DNA of 46,714 bases from Oscillospiraceae bacterium (GCA_004557855.1 SFFJ01000012.1:1-46714); one strand, 5' to 3'. Counted from the first letter of the stretch, positions 32,393-39,898 are shown. The notes: generated from the sequence alone by a model not told the origin. Translations and numbers: made by a program.

Positions 32393-32455
32393 ATTTACCT
32401 GTTGACTGTGCTAATATTTAAGCGGAAAATATACCCGCATAAGGAGGATTTAACG

Positions 32456-32875
32456 ATGGCATTTTTTGATGAACTCGGTAAAAAGCTTTCCGCCGCGGCG
32501 GGGACTGCCGCCGATAAAGCCAAGGACCTCGGTGAGATCACCAAACTGAAAACACAAATTCTCGGGGTGCAGTCGGATATCAACAGCTCCCTGCTGGAAC
32601 TGGGCCGCAAGGTCTATGAGCAGGAAAAGAGAAACCCCGAAAGTGCCTATGCCGCCGACTGCGCCGCCGTCACGGGGCTGCATGAGCAGGTGGAGTCGCT
32701 GCGTGCCCGCATTGCACTGGTTAAATCCGATGATGCCTCCGATGACGACTGCATTATCAATACCGAGGAAGCCCCCGCAGAAGAAGGTACTGCATCTGTG
32801 AAGTGTCCCGCCTGCGGCGAGTCCGCACAGCCCGGTGCTGCCTTTTGTACAAAGTGCGGCGCAAAACTGCAATAA
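32456..32875 (+). CDS. Helical protein with a C-terminal zinc ribbon
   Basis: The 139-residue product begins MAFFDELGKKLSAAAGTAADKA (amphipathic), continues with a helical segment containing INSSLLELGRKVYEQE, an acidic linker, and ends in CPAC...CTKC, a zinc ribbon (CxxC-x10-CxxC). AAGGAGG precedes the ATG. TTGACT at 32402 could be a -35, but no good -10 follows at usual spacing. It resembles the zinc-ribbon protein at 18129-18530 in layout and in the central LxLGxxYY-like stretch. It is followed by the next gene after 15 bases. Function unknown. Confidence 0.75.
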   Translation: MAFFDELGKKLSAAAGTAADKAKDLGEITKLKTQILGVQSDINSSLLELGRKVYEQEKRNPESAYAADCAAVTGLHEQVESLRARIALVKSDDASDDDCIINTEEAPAEEGTASVKCPACGESAQPGAAFCTKCGAKLQ

Positions 32876-32890
32876 AAGGAGCGTCCCATT

Positions 32891-33319
32891 ATGGATGAAC
32901 AGCTGAATTTCACTCCCCCGGAAAATGAACAGGACGAGCTTCTTTCCGATATTCCCGCAGCGGTAATGGCCGGGACGGAGGAGCATACCGAGGCGGTCGA
33001 AGCACCGCAGCCCCCTGCCCCGCAGCCGGCCGAGGAACCGGAAAAGCCCCGCAAGTCTCCGCCTGATACCTCCGTTTTGGGTGTCGGTGCTTTTATGGGT
33101 GCGCTTATCCTGCTATTTATCCCGATCGTCAATTTTATCTGCGCCATAAAATGGACCTTCCGGCGGGGGAATAACCGCAATCGCCGCAATCTGGGCATTG
33201 CCTCGCTGCTGCTGCAGCTGATCTTCATCGGGCTGGTCATCGGCGGCTGTGTCATCGCCAAGTACCAGTTTAACTATGATGTCGTGCAGCACCTCATCGA
33301 TCTGATTTTGAATAAGTAA
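32891..33319 (+). CDS. Proline-rich membrane protein with two C-terminal helices
   Basis: The 142-residue product has an acidic, Pro/Glu-rich cytoplasmic half (about 1-60, PQPPAPQPAEEPEKPRKSPP) followed by two membrane helices (about 62-80 and 100-122) that flank a short basic loop KWTFRRGNNRNRRN. No family is recognised; it resembles small zinc-ribbon-associated membrane proteins common in gut Firmicutes. It lies 15 bases after the zinc-ribbon gene and 9 bases before the DUF896 gene, so the three genes are probably co-transcribed. AAAAGGAGCG precedes the ATG. Confidence 0.6.
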   Translation: MDEQLNFTPPENEQDELLSDIPAAVMAGTEEHTEAVEAPQPPAPQPAEEPEKPRKSPPDTSVLGVGAFMGALILLFIPIVNFICAIKWTFRRGNNRNRRNLGIASLLLQLIFIGLVIGGCVIAKYQFNYDVVQHLIDLILNK

Positions 33320-33328
33320 GGAGCCGCT

Positions 33329-33553
33329 ATGGAACAGAAAAAGTTGGATCGTATCAGTCATCTTTCCAGGCTTTCGCGGGAGCGTGACCTGACCGATGAG
33401 GAGATAAAGGAGCGCATGGAGCTGCGCGGGCAGTATATTGCCGAAATGCGGGAAAGCCTGCGGCATACGCTGGAGCATACCTACATTCAAAAGCCGGACG
33501 GTACCAAGGAAAAGCTGCGCCGAAAACCCGATAAAATCAAGCCGAAGCAGTAA
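33329..33553 (+). CDS. DUF896/YnzC-family small protein
   Basis: The 74-residue product begins MEQKKLDRISHLSRLSRERDLTDEEIKE and contains RGQYIAEMRESLRHTLEHTYIQKPDG, hallmarks of DUF896 (UPF0291, YnzC of B. subtilis). The protein is a short helical hairpin with a charged C-tail. Bacillus ynzC sits in the SOS-linked yneA locus, but the role is unproven. It ends the three-gene unit with a strong terminator. Confidence 0.9.
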   Translation: MEQKKLDRISHLSRLSRERDLTDEEIKERMELRGQYIAEMRESLRHTLEHTYIQKPDGTKEKLRRKPDKIKPKQ

Positions 33554-33555
33554 GC

Positions 33556-33581
33556 AAAAAGCCGCCCACCGGCGGCTTTTT
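33556..33581 (+). terminator. Terminator after the DUF896 gene
   Basis: AAAAAGCCGCC pairs with GGCGGCTTTTT around a 4-base loop, an 11-bp perfect stem ending in a U-run. It separates the DUF896 gene from the sirtuin gene. Confidence 0.9.
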
Positions 33582-33605
33582 ACGCGCGGAAAAGGAGGAA
33601 ACCCC

Positions 33606-34331
33606 ATGGACAAGGACATTGAAAAGCTGCAGCAGATGATCGACGGCTCCCGCCGCATAGTGTTTTTCGGCGGCGCCGGTGTAAGCACAGAGTCGGGCAT
33701 CCCCGATTTCCGTTCGGTCGATGGGCTTTACCATCAAAAGTTTGACTATCCGCCCGAAACCATCTTGAGTCATAGCTTTTTTATCAGCCATACGGCGGAA
33801 TTCTTTGATTTCTACCGGCAGAAAATGATCTGCCTGACCGCCCGCCCCAACGCCGCCCACCGTAAGCTGGCCGAGCTGGAGGCCGCCGGGAGGCTTTCGG
33901 CAGTTGTGACACAGAATATAGACGGGCTGCACCAGATGGCCGGCAGTAAGAACGTGCTGGAGCTGCATGGGAGCGTCCACCGCAACTACTGCCAAAAATG
34001 TCATAAGTGCTATTCCGCCGAGGAGATCCTGAACAGCACCGGTATCCCCCGCTGCAGCTGCGGCGGTCTGATAAAGCCCGATGTGGTACTGTATGAGGAG
34101 CAGCTGGACAGCCGTACCATCGATGAAAGCCTGCGGTATATTTCGGAGGCGGATATGCTGATCATCGCCGGGACCTCCCTTACCGTTTACCCGGCGGCTT
34201 CGCTGATCCGGTATTTCCGCGGCAGCTATCTGGTTTTAATCAACCGTGACCCCACCCCGATGGATAACCGGACCTCTCTTACCATTCACGGTAAAGTCGG
34301 TGAGGTTCTCGGGCAGATCATTGTACGATAA
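33606..34331 (+). CDS. NAD-dependent protein deacylase (Sir2 family)
   Basis: The 241-residue product removes acyl groups from lysine, consuming NAD. Family motifs are intact: FFGGAGVSTESGIPDFRS (NAD pocket), TQNIDGLH, the catalytic His in LHGSVHRN, and two Cys pairs (CQKC... CSC) for zinc. AAGGAGG lies 7 bases before the ATG at 33606; the longer in-frame opening overlaps the previous gene and is rejected. Length is typical of bacterial CobB/SrtN-type sirtuins. No promoter was found in the short gap after the terminator, so read-through may contribute. Confidence 0.95.
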   Translation: MDKDIEKLQQMIDGSRRIVFFGGAGVSTESGIPDFRSVDGLYHQKFDYPPETILSHSFFISHTAEFFDFYRQKMICLTARPNAAHRKLAELEAAGRLSAVVTQNIDGLHQMAGSKNVLELHGSVHRNYCQKCHKCYSAEEILNSTGIPRCSCGGLIKPDVVLYEEQLDSRTIDESLRYISEADMLIIAGTSLTVYPAASLIRYFRGSYLVLINRDPTPMDNRTSLTIHGKVGEVLGQIIVR

Positions 34332-34343
34332 CTCAAAAAACAG

Positions 34344-34385
34344 CGGCCCCGCTCTCCCGGAAAAGGAAAGTGGGGCCGATATTTT
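34344..34385 (+). terminator. Terminator after the sirtuin gene
   Basis: CGGCCCC (34344-34350) pairs with GGGGCCG (34372-34378), with a partly structured loop and ATATTTTT after it. It ends the plus-strand unit facing the VTT gene. Confidence 0.75.
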
Positions 34386-34393
34386 TGCTGATT

Positions 34394-35122
34394 TTATTCT
34401 TTGCGGGGGCTTTCCGTCGTAACGGGCGGATTACTTTGCTCGCTGTTTTCCTTGCGGCAGATGTGGCGGTACACCAGTATCCCGCAAAGGCTGATAAGCA
34501 GCGTAATGGCAAAGACGATAACCGCAAAACGATAATTCTGCTCCCCCAGGGCATTCCCGCCGATGGTAGAGGTTATAATGCTCGGAATTCTTGCCACCAG
34601 TGAAATCCAAAGCCAGTCACGCATGCGCAGGGTGGTAAGCCCCACCGCATAGCATAACAGATCTTTCGGGGTGCCGGGTATCAGAAAAACGATGAATACC
34701 AGCAGCTCCAGCCGGCGGTTATCCTGCATAAAGGGCAACGACATGATCTTTTCCCGGGGAAAGAAAACCTCGACCAGCCTGATGCCGTATCGCCGCACCA
34801 GCAGCACTACAATGGCGCCGCCCAGTACTGCGCCGATCAGGCACAGGATGGTGCCCTCCAGCGCACCGAAGGCATATCCGGCACCGATTTCCAGCGGCTC
34901 GCCGGGAATGATGGCGACGATGATCTGAAAGATGACCATGCCGATAAAGGCGACCCTGCCCCAAATGCCGTGGCTGTCCACCCACTCCCGAAACTCATCG
35001 GGCTCGGAGACAAAACGGATCATCGGCCGCCCTACAAACCAGCACAGCAGCCCGGTGAATACCACCAATGCAATGATGGCGGCAATGCCCCATATCTTCT
35101 TTTGACGGTCTGTCATTGTCAT
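34394..35122 (-). CDS. TVP38/TMEM64 (VTT/DedA) family membrane protein
   Basis: The 242-residue protein has about five membrane helices and the VTT-domain motif GEPLEIGAGYAFGALEGTILCLIGAVLGGA (the reentrant loop), plus FIVFLIPGTPKDLLCYAVGLT, typical of TVP38/TMEM64. The C-terminus is cytoplasmic and acidic. Such proteins are linked to lipid (polyprenyl-phosphate or phospholipid) scrambling and envelope balance; the exact role here is unknown. It is convergent with the sirtuin gene. Confidence 0.88.
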   Translation of the reverse strand: MTMTDRQKKIWGIAAIIALVVFTGLLCWFVGRPMIRFVSEPDEFREWVDSHGIWGRVAFIGMVIFQIIVAIIPGEPLEIGAGYAFGALEGTILCLIGAVLGGAIVVLLVRRYGIRLVEVFFPREKIMSLPFMQDNRRLELLVFIVFLIPGTPKDLLCYAVGLTTLRMRDWLWISLVARIPSIITSTIGGNALGEQNYRFAVIVFAITLLISLCGILVYRHICRKENSEQSNPPVTTESPRKE

Positions 35123-35220
35123 TGCTTCGTCCCTTTTCCATCATACTATCCTACCTAAAAGATAGCGCTTTCCCCGGCCGGATGCAATAAACGAAGTGTA
35201 AAGAGTTTTTTAATGTTTTT

Positions 35221-35355
35221 TTAGGATTTTTTGCGGAAGAGCTTATTGAGCAGCATGGTGAAAATAATAATGATGCCGATAACAAGGAATATCCCCAGCA
35301 TGCCCGATACAAGATAGTGGAGATTGCCGATAAACGCTCCGGGATTAAAGTTCAT
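35221..35355 (-). CDS. Tiny gamma-subunit-like (OadG-type) membrane protein
   Basis: Reading from 35355 gives a 44-residue product starting MNFNPGAFIGNLHY, with one central hydrophobic helix (about 14-36) and a basic tail ending FRKKS. AAAGGGGGT lies 7 bases before the ATG, and the gene starts 17 bases after the stop of the oadB gene. Gamma subunits of Na+-translocating decarboxylases are small single-helix proteins that hold alpha and beta together, and short OadG-related proteins of this size are known to follow beta-subunit genes. It lacks the long metal-binding C-terminal tail of OadG. No alpha subunit is nearby. Confidence 0.75.
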   Translation of the reverse strand: MNFNPGAFIGNLHYLVSGMLGIFLVIGIIIIFTMLLNKLFRKKS

Positions 35356-35372
35356 ACTGTTTACCCCCTTTA

Positions 35373-36512
35373 TTACAGGAAGAAGTTCAGGATCAGGCCG
35401 CCCGCTACAACGGAGGCGATCTGACCGGAAACATTCACGCCGATGGCCTGCATCAGCAGATAGTTCTGCTTATCCTCGGCCAGACCCAGCTTGTGCACCA
35501 CACGGCCGCTCATCGGGAAGGCGGAAATACCGGCTGCACCGATCATCGGGTTGATCTTGGTCTTGAGGAACAGATTGAGGAATTTTGCAAACAGCACGCC
35601 GCCGGCGGTATCAAAGATGAACGCCACCAGACCAAGACAGAGGATGAGCAGGGTTTCCGGTTTGAGGAACTGCTCCGCCTGCATATTGGCGGCAATGGTG
35701 ATGCCGAGGAAGATGGTCACGAGATTGGCCAGTACGTGCTGGGCGGTTTCGCTCAAGGAATTGAGCACGCCGCATTCACGGATGAGGTTGCCGAACATGA
35801 GGAAGCCGATAAGCGCCACCGAGGTGGGGGCGATGATGCCGGCCACGATGGTTACCATGATCGGGAACAGGATGCGGGTGGTTTTGCTGATCTCCACCTG
35901 CTTATAGGGCATGCGGATCAGGCGTTCCTTGCGGGTGGTAAGCGCCTTGATGACCGGCGGCTGGATGATGGGCACCAGCGCCATGTAGGAATAGGCCGCC
36001 ACCATGATGGCACCCTGATATTTGGAATTGAGCATTTGGGAAACGAAGATGGAGGTAGGGCCATCCGCTGCGCCGATGACGGCGATGGAGGCAGCGTCAT
36101 TGGTGCCGAAGAACATGGACGCCGCACAGAAGGTAAGGAAGATACCGAACTGCGCCGCTGCACCGAAGATCATCAACTTGGGGTTGCTTAAAACCGGGCC
36201 GAAGTCGATCATGGCGCCGATGCCGATAAACAGGATCAGCGGGAACAGTTCATTGGCAATACCGGCATTGAACAGGGTGGATAACGCGCCCTCGGTCACC
36301 TGCCCGTTTGCCCCGACCTGATCAATGGCGCCGGAAAGCGGGATATTGACCAGAATGGTACCAAAGCCCAGCGGCAGCAAAAGCGTCGGCTCCATATCCT
36401 TGGCGATTGCCAGATAAATGAGCAGGCCGCCGATGAGCCACATGACCCAGTAGCGCCAGTCGCTTAATGCCGCCGCATTAATAAACAGGCTGCCGATTTC
36501 ATCGAAAATCAT
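35373..36512 (-). CDS. oadB: Sodium-translocating decarboxylase beta subunit (OadB/GcdB family)
   Basis: The 379-residue polytopic membrane protein matches the beta subunit of Na+-pumping oxaloacetate, methylmalonyl-CoA and glutaconyl-CoA decarboxylases: LFPLILFIGIGAMIDFGPVLSNP, GAADGPTSIF (the region IIIa carrying the essential Asp), and conserved Gly-rich helices. In working pumps the beta subunit couples decarboxylation to Na+ export and needs a biotin/carboxyltransferase alpha subunit, none of which is in the window. A Mn2+-type riboswitch controls it (36549-36698), and a tiny gamma-like gene follows. GAGGTGA precedes the ATG. The substrate is therefore open. Confidence 0.9.
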   Translation of the reverse strand: MIFDEIGSLFINAAALSDWRYWVMWLIGGLLIYLAIAKDMEPTLLLPLGFGTILVNIPLSGAIDQVGANGQVTEGALSTLFNAGIANELFPLILFIGIGAMIDFGPVLSNPKLMIFGAAAQFGIFLTFCAASMFFGTNDAASIAVIGAADGPTSIFVSQMLNSKYQGAIMVAAYSYMALVPIIQPPVIKALTTRKERLIRMPYKQVEISKTTRILFPIMVTIVAGIIAPTSVALIGFLMFGNLIRECGVLNSLSETAQHVLANLVTIFLGITIAANMQAEQFLKPETLLILCLGLVAFIFDTAGGVLFAKFLNLFLKTKINPMIGAAGISAFPMSGRVVHKLGLAEDKQNYLLMQAIGVNVSGQIASVVAGGLILNFFL

Positions 36513-36548
36513 AGTCAGTCACCTCGTACATTGTATTTGCGGTTATTC

Positions 36549-36698
36549 TAAACAAAAAGACTCTTACAAAGACCTCAAAAGAGCCTTTGTAAAAGTCTTG
36601 TTCTAAACACAGCGTGTCTATGGACGGTACGAGCGCCGAGGCGCCGGGATGACGACACCGCCCAACGCAGAAGAACTGCGCAAACTACTCCCTTTTAC
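36549..36698 (-). ncRNA. yybP-ykoY (Mn2+) riboswitch with transcription terminator
   Basis: The minus-strand transcript from about 36698 has the yybP-ykoY hallmarks in order: GGGAGUAG after the P1 strand GUAAAAG; hairpin CGCAG-UUCUU-CUGCG; stem GGGCGGU/ACCGUCC enclosing GUCGUCAU; hairpin AGACAC-GCU-GUGUUU; and ACAAGACUUUUAC, closing P1 (36589-36595). Then a 15-bp terminator (36585-36599 with 36557-36571) and a U-run (36549-36558) follow. The terminator's 5' arm uses the P1 3' strand, so Mn2+-stabilised P1 should prevent termination and switch the genes on. The family binds Mn2+ (established); assignment here is by motif and fold. Confidence 0.9.
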
Positions 36699-36704
36699 GG
36701 GGTC

Positions 36705-36733
36705 ATTATAGTATGTTGCGGAGAATTTGTCAA
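36705..36733 (-). promoter_or_regulatory. Consensus promoter of the riboswitch-oadB transcript
   Basis: On the minus strand TTGACA (36733-36728) and TATAAT (36710-36705) are both perfect consensus and 17 bases apart. Transcription should start at about 36698, at the first base of the aptamer. Confidence 0.92.
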
Positions 36734-36751
36734 TGTGTTCCGAGGAAAATT

Positions 36752-37327
36752 TTACCCCAAAACGCCCAAATGCTCCAGTAAGACCTTAAAGCCGATGAGG
36801 ATAAGGATGATGCCGCCGGTCATGGAGGCCTTGTTTTTGTATTTTGCCCCGAAACGGTTGCCGATAAACACGCCCAGCGTCGAAATGAGAAAGTTCGTAA
36901 CACCGATGATCCCGCAGGCAACGCCAACGTTGACCGAAAGAAATGCAAAGGTAATACCCATCGCCAGCGCATCGATGCTGGTCGCTACCGCCATCAGCAG
37001 CAGCTCCTTGATATCCAGCCGTTCGCCCGCAAAATCTATATCATCCCCGTCCCCCTCGTGCAGGGTGTCCCATATCATCTTCCCGCCGATGAACAGCAGG
37101 AGAAGAAAGGCGATCCAATGATCGTACCGGGTGATATACCGTGCAAAGCGACTGCCCAGCAGCCACCCGATAAAGGGCATGAGCGCCTGAAAGCCACCGA
37201 ACGACAGCGCAATGATCAGGGTGTGGCGGTAATTGATGTGCCGCATGGCAAGCCCCTTACAGATGGCCACCGCAAATGCATCCATAGAAAGACCGATGCC
37301 GATGAGCAGCAGCTCGATGATTGACAT
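36752..37327 (-). CDS. mntP: Manganese efflux pump MntP
   Basis: The 191-residue membrane protein exports Mn2+. It has six helices and the paired acidic motifs GLSMDAFAVAICKGL (Asp near 16) and VATSIDALAMGITFAF (Asp near 118), the repeat signature of MntP. Length is normal. It lies directly upstream of the riboswitch-controlled oadB transcript, ending 19 bases before that promoter's -35. Its own leader is short (about 30 bases) and carries no aptamer; its promoter contains a palindrome. GGGGAG precedes the ATG. Confidence 0.95.
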   Translation of the reverse strand: MSIIELLLIGIGLSMDAFAVAICKGLAMRHINYRHTLIIALSFGGFQALMPFIGWLLGSRFARYITRYDHWIAFLLLLFIGGKMIWDTLHEGDGDDIDFAGERLDIKELLLMAVATSIDALAMGITFAFLSVNVGVACGIIGVTNFLISTLGVFIGNRFGAKYKNKASMTGGIILILIGFKVLLEHLGVLG

Positions 37328-37358
37328 ACCGTCACTCCCCTTCTGATATAACCCGATG

Positions 37359-37387
37359 ATTTTAGCACATCACAGGTTGCCTGTCAA
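37359..37387 (-). promoter_or_regulatory. mntP promoter with a palindromic operator candidate
   Basis: On the minus strand TTGACA (37387-37382) and TAAAAT (37364-37359) are 17 bases apart. ACAGG-CAA-CCTGT (minus strand) overlaps the -35 and spacer, a perfect 5-3-5 repeat at about 37372-37384. It could bind a metal-responsive repressor; no regulator is encoded nearby. Confidence 0.65.
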
Positions 37388-37423
37388 ATCATCCGCAGCA
37401 GTCGATCGCCCTATGCCGGCGTC

Positions 37424-37651
37424 TTATTTGTATGTTCCGGTGCTGTACCAATCCCAAAGCGCCTGCGGGGTCGCCAGTGCATCATGCGGTATTCTTGCCA
37501 CCGAGAAGCGCTCCCCGGCCAGCTCCATTTCCTCCTCCAGCAGAACCATCGCCAGCGAATCAAGATATCCGCTTTGCAAAAGCTCGGTGTCCCAATTAAG
37601 CGGCCTGTCACAGGCCTTGCACAGGCTTTGCAGCAGCTTATCCTTTGTCAT
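37424..37651 (-). CDS. dltC: Small carrier protein (DltC-like)
   Basis: The 75-residue product (MTKDKLLQSLCKACDRPLNWDTELLQSG...) has the carrier-protein site GYLDSL, where the Ser of DSL would carry 4'-phosphopantetheine, followed by an acidic helix II (EEEMELAG). It fits the D-alanyl carrier protein fold; DltC is about 78 residues. GGAGGG is 9 bases before this ATG; an ATG three codons earlier abuts it and is rejected. It follows the DltA-like gene by 16 bases. It could also serve another non-ribosomal ligase. Confidence 0.72.
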   Translation of the reverse strand: MTKDKLLQSLCKACDRPLNWDTELLQSGYLDSLAMVLLEEEMELAGERFSVARIPHDALATPQALWDWYSTGTYK

Positions 37652-37667
37652 ATGTGTCATCCCTCCG

Positions 37668-39068
37668 TTAAAGTGTTCCGTTATTTTCCCATAGCGCATC
37701 TGCCATTTGCATGGCCTGACTGCGGTCGGTTTTGCCGTTAGTCGTGATGGGCAGTGCGGCGCAAAAGGCGATCTGCCGCGGGATCATGTAGTCCGGCAGG
37801 GTTTGCCGCAGGCTGCGGCGGAGATCATCCTCCCGTACATTGTCCTCCGCGGCGGCCAGCGCCCGCAGCGAAATAACCCGACCGAAGCGGTCCTTCCGGG
37901 GCAGTACGACCGCCTGCCGTACCCCCGGCAGTGCCGTCATAGCCGCTTCGATATCGCCTGGCTCGATGCGGTAGCCCTTGTATTTGATCTGGTCATCACA
38001 GCGGCCAATATACCACAGCAGGCCGTTTTCGAGCCGGCCTAAATCGCCTGTCGGGAATCGGTCTGAAAAGCGTTTCCCGCCGAGATACCCTACGGCAACG
38101 CTTTTCCCTTGCAGGGTGATGCGGCCATCCTGATCCAGTAAAACCTCGACCGCCTCTCCCCCATCATGGCCGATGGGCAGAGCCTCCTGCTGCGCCAGCG
38201 CCGGGGTGATCTCCGCCGAGGTGACGGCACAAGTGGCCTCGGTGGGGCCGTAGGCATTGATGACACGAAGCCCCGGAAAACGCTGCCATAACCGCCGCAC
38301 CGTACTGCCCCGCAGCGGCTCCCCGCAGAAAAATACGGTTTGCAGGCAGGGCAGGTTTTTGGCGGTAAACTGCTCCTCCAGCAGGCAGCAGTCTGCAAAG
38401 GACGGGGTCATCACAGCCAGCTCCGCCCGGCTGCCCATGGCATGAATCGGGGTATCTTCGACGGGAAGCTCCAGGGTGCAGCCGGTAAAAAGGGCGTAGG
38501 TCAAATCGGCGACCGAAAGGTCAAAGGAAAACTGCGCCTGATTAAGAACGGCGTGGGGGTAAAGCCCCGCAATCGCAGGCCGGCCGGTGAACCATTCGAT
38601 AAAATGATCCAGATTGGCGTAGGTGACCATCACGCCCTTTGGTGTGCCGGTGCTGCCGGAGGTAAACAGGATATAGGCGACGTCATCCCCGGAAACAGGC
38701 GGCAGGGTATAGTCCTCCCCGCCCTGCTGCGGCAGCCGGATGCAGGTCAAACCCGCCGTAGCGTCTTGGGGCAGCGGGGTGATGCAAACCGCTGTTTTTG
38801 CACCGGACTGCCGCACCATAGCGGCGACCCGAAGCGCCGGCAGATGCGGCCCGGCCGGGATATACGGCCTGCCCGCCCAAAGACAGCCCACCAAGGCGAT
38901 CAGATAATCGGGGGATTTGGGGCCGTAGAGCAAAACGGGGCCGCTGCCCCCGGCCAGCACCGCTGCCAAAGCAGCCGCCCGGCCGTGCAGCTCCTCCCAA
39001 CCGAGAGCCTGTTCCCCCATACAGCAGCAAATGCCGCCCCGATGGAAAAAGCTCCGTTCTCTCAACAT
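37668..39068 (-). CDS. dltA: AMP-dependent amino-acid ligase (DltA-like)
   Basis: The 466-residue adenylating enzyme has the AMP-binding core: A3 DVAYILFTSGSTGTPKGV (about 130-147), the DltA-like A4 stretch LNQAQFSFDLSVADL, A5 INAYGPTEATCA, and C-terminal A8/A10 with GYRIEPGDIEAA and TTNGKTDR (catalytic Lys). The A4 region resembles DltA, which loads D-alanine onto DltC for teichoic acid modification. The product is a little shorter than DltA (about 500). It is followed by the DltC-like gene and overlaps vanW by 7 bases. No dltB or dltD is present in the window, so the final acceptor is unknown. Confidence 0.78.
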   Translation of the reverse strand: MLRERSFFHRGGICCCMGEQALGWEELHGRAAALAAVLAGGSGPVLLYGPKSPDYLIALVGCLWAGRPYIPAGPHLPALRVAAMVRQSGAKTAVCITPLPQDATAGLTCIRLPQQGGEDYTLPPVSGDDVAYILFTSGSTGTPKGVMVTYANLDHFIEWFTGRPAIAGLYPHAVLNQAQFSFDLSVADLTYALFTGCTLELPVEDTPIHAMGSRAELAVMTPSFADCCLLEEQFTAKNLPCLQTVFFCGEPLRGSTVRRLWQRFPGLRVINAYGPTEATCAVTSAEITPALAQQEALPIGHDGGEAVEVLLDQDGRITLQGKSVAVGYLGGKRFSDRFPTGDLGRLENGLLWYIGRCDDQIKYKGYRIEPGDIEAAMTALPGVRQAVVLPRKDRFGRVISLRALAAAEDNVREDDLRRSLRQTLPDYMIPRQIAFCAALPITTNGKTDRSQAMQMADALWENNGTL

Positions 39069-39898
39069 GGCTGTTCCTCCCGGAGCTGCTCCGGCGGGAT
39101 GAGTGCGGGGTCATACATCACTTTAGAATGGTTTACAAGCAGCAATTCTCTATCAAGCTCGTTACCTTCACAGTCCATTTTGAGCCGATAAATGCGGCTG
39201 CAGCGGTAGTAGTTACCGTCCTGCTCCCGTTTGAAGTGGTGATCCTCCTCCACGATACGCCAGCGGTACGGGAAGGAGTGCCCCGCCCGCAGCTCACCGC
39301 ACAGGTCGTGTTCCTCCTGCCAGATGAGCAGCTGCACCGGGGTATCGGTATCATTGCGAAAGCGGTAATCTACATTTTTATAAAAGATGCTGGTGCCCGT
39401 GCCGAACGGCACCCGCCGCCCGCTATCCGGGAACAGGGCGTCGGTATGGTGGTGAAGCTCGGTGACGGTCAAGGGGCTGTTCAGCACCATCCAATGGATG
39501 AGATTTGCCATCTGGCACAGCCCGCCGCCGGTATCGGCACCCAGGCGCCCGGCGCCGATGGTAAGCCCCGGCAGATAGCCTTTTTTCGCCGTTGTTCTGC
39601 CTACGGTATGCCAAAAGGAAAAGGTCTCGCCCGGTTCGATGACGATCCCGTTGATGCGCGCGCCGGAAAGGCGGAGGTTGGTTTCCTTATTCTGCTGGAG
39701 CTGCATATCTACGCCATTGAGCTGCCGCAGCATGGGAGAACGGTGCCCCTTAATAAGCGCCGGCAGCGGTTCTGTTTCACGACGCTCTGCAAAGCGTACC
39801 GAGGAAAACAGGTCCCGCAGATTGCGCAAAAAAATCTCCTTTTCCACCGAAATGCGGTAGCAAAAGGGGCTGATTTGACAAAATAACTTTCTTTCCAT
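39062..39898 (-). CDS. vanW: VanW family protein
   Basis: The 278-residue product contains the VanW signature: NLRLSGARINGIVIEPGETFSFWHTVG followed by GGGLCQMANLIHWMVLNSPLTVTELHHHTD and the F-GTGTSIFYKNVDYRFRNDTDTPVQLL segment. The family occurs in vancomycin-resistance clusters and in spore/wall loci, with unknown biochemistry, possibly L,D-peptide or wall binding. No signal peptide is apparent. It heads a short operon with the ligase and carrier genes. AGGAG lies 9 bases before the ATG. No vanHAX-like gene is present, so resistance is not implied. Confidence 0.9.
   Translation of the reverse strand: MERKLFCQISPFCYRISVEKEIFLRNLRDLFSSVRFAERRETEPLPALIKGHRSPMLRQLNGVDMQLQQNKETNLRLSGARINGIVIEPGETFSFWHTVGRTTAKKGYLPGLTIGAGRLGADTGGGLCQMANLIHWMVLNSPLTVTELHHHTDALFPDSGRRVPFGTGTSIFYKNVDYRFRNDTDTPVQLLIWQEEHDLCGELRAGHSFPYRWRIVEEDHHFKREQDGNYYRCSRIYRLKMDCEGNELDRELLLVNHSKVMYDPALIPPEQLREEQPC

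Noticed and set aside
36589..36698. Assigning the riboswitch to mntP, a known target of this class
   Set aside because: The element, its promoter and its terminator all read away from mntP on the minus strand and lie after its stop codon; the first gene downstream is oadB. mntP has a separate promoter and a short leader.
37668..39898. Vancomycin resistance cluster, because of vanW
   Set aside because: No vanH, vanA/B-type ligase, vanX or VanRS-like two-component genes are present; vanW homologues are common in sensitive Clostridia.
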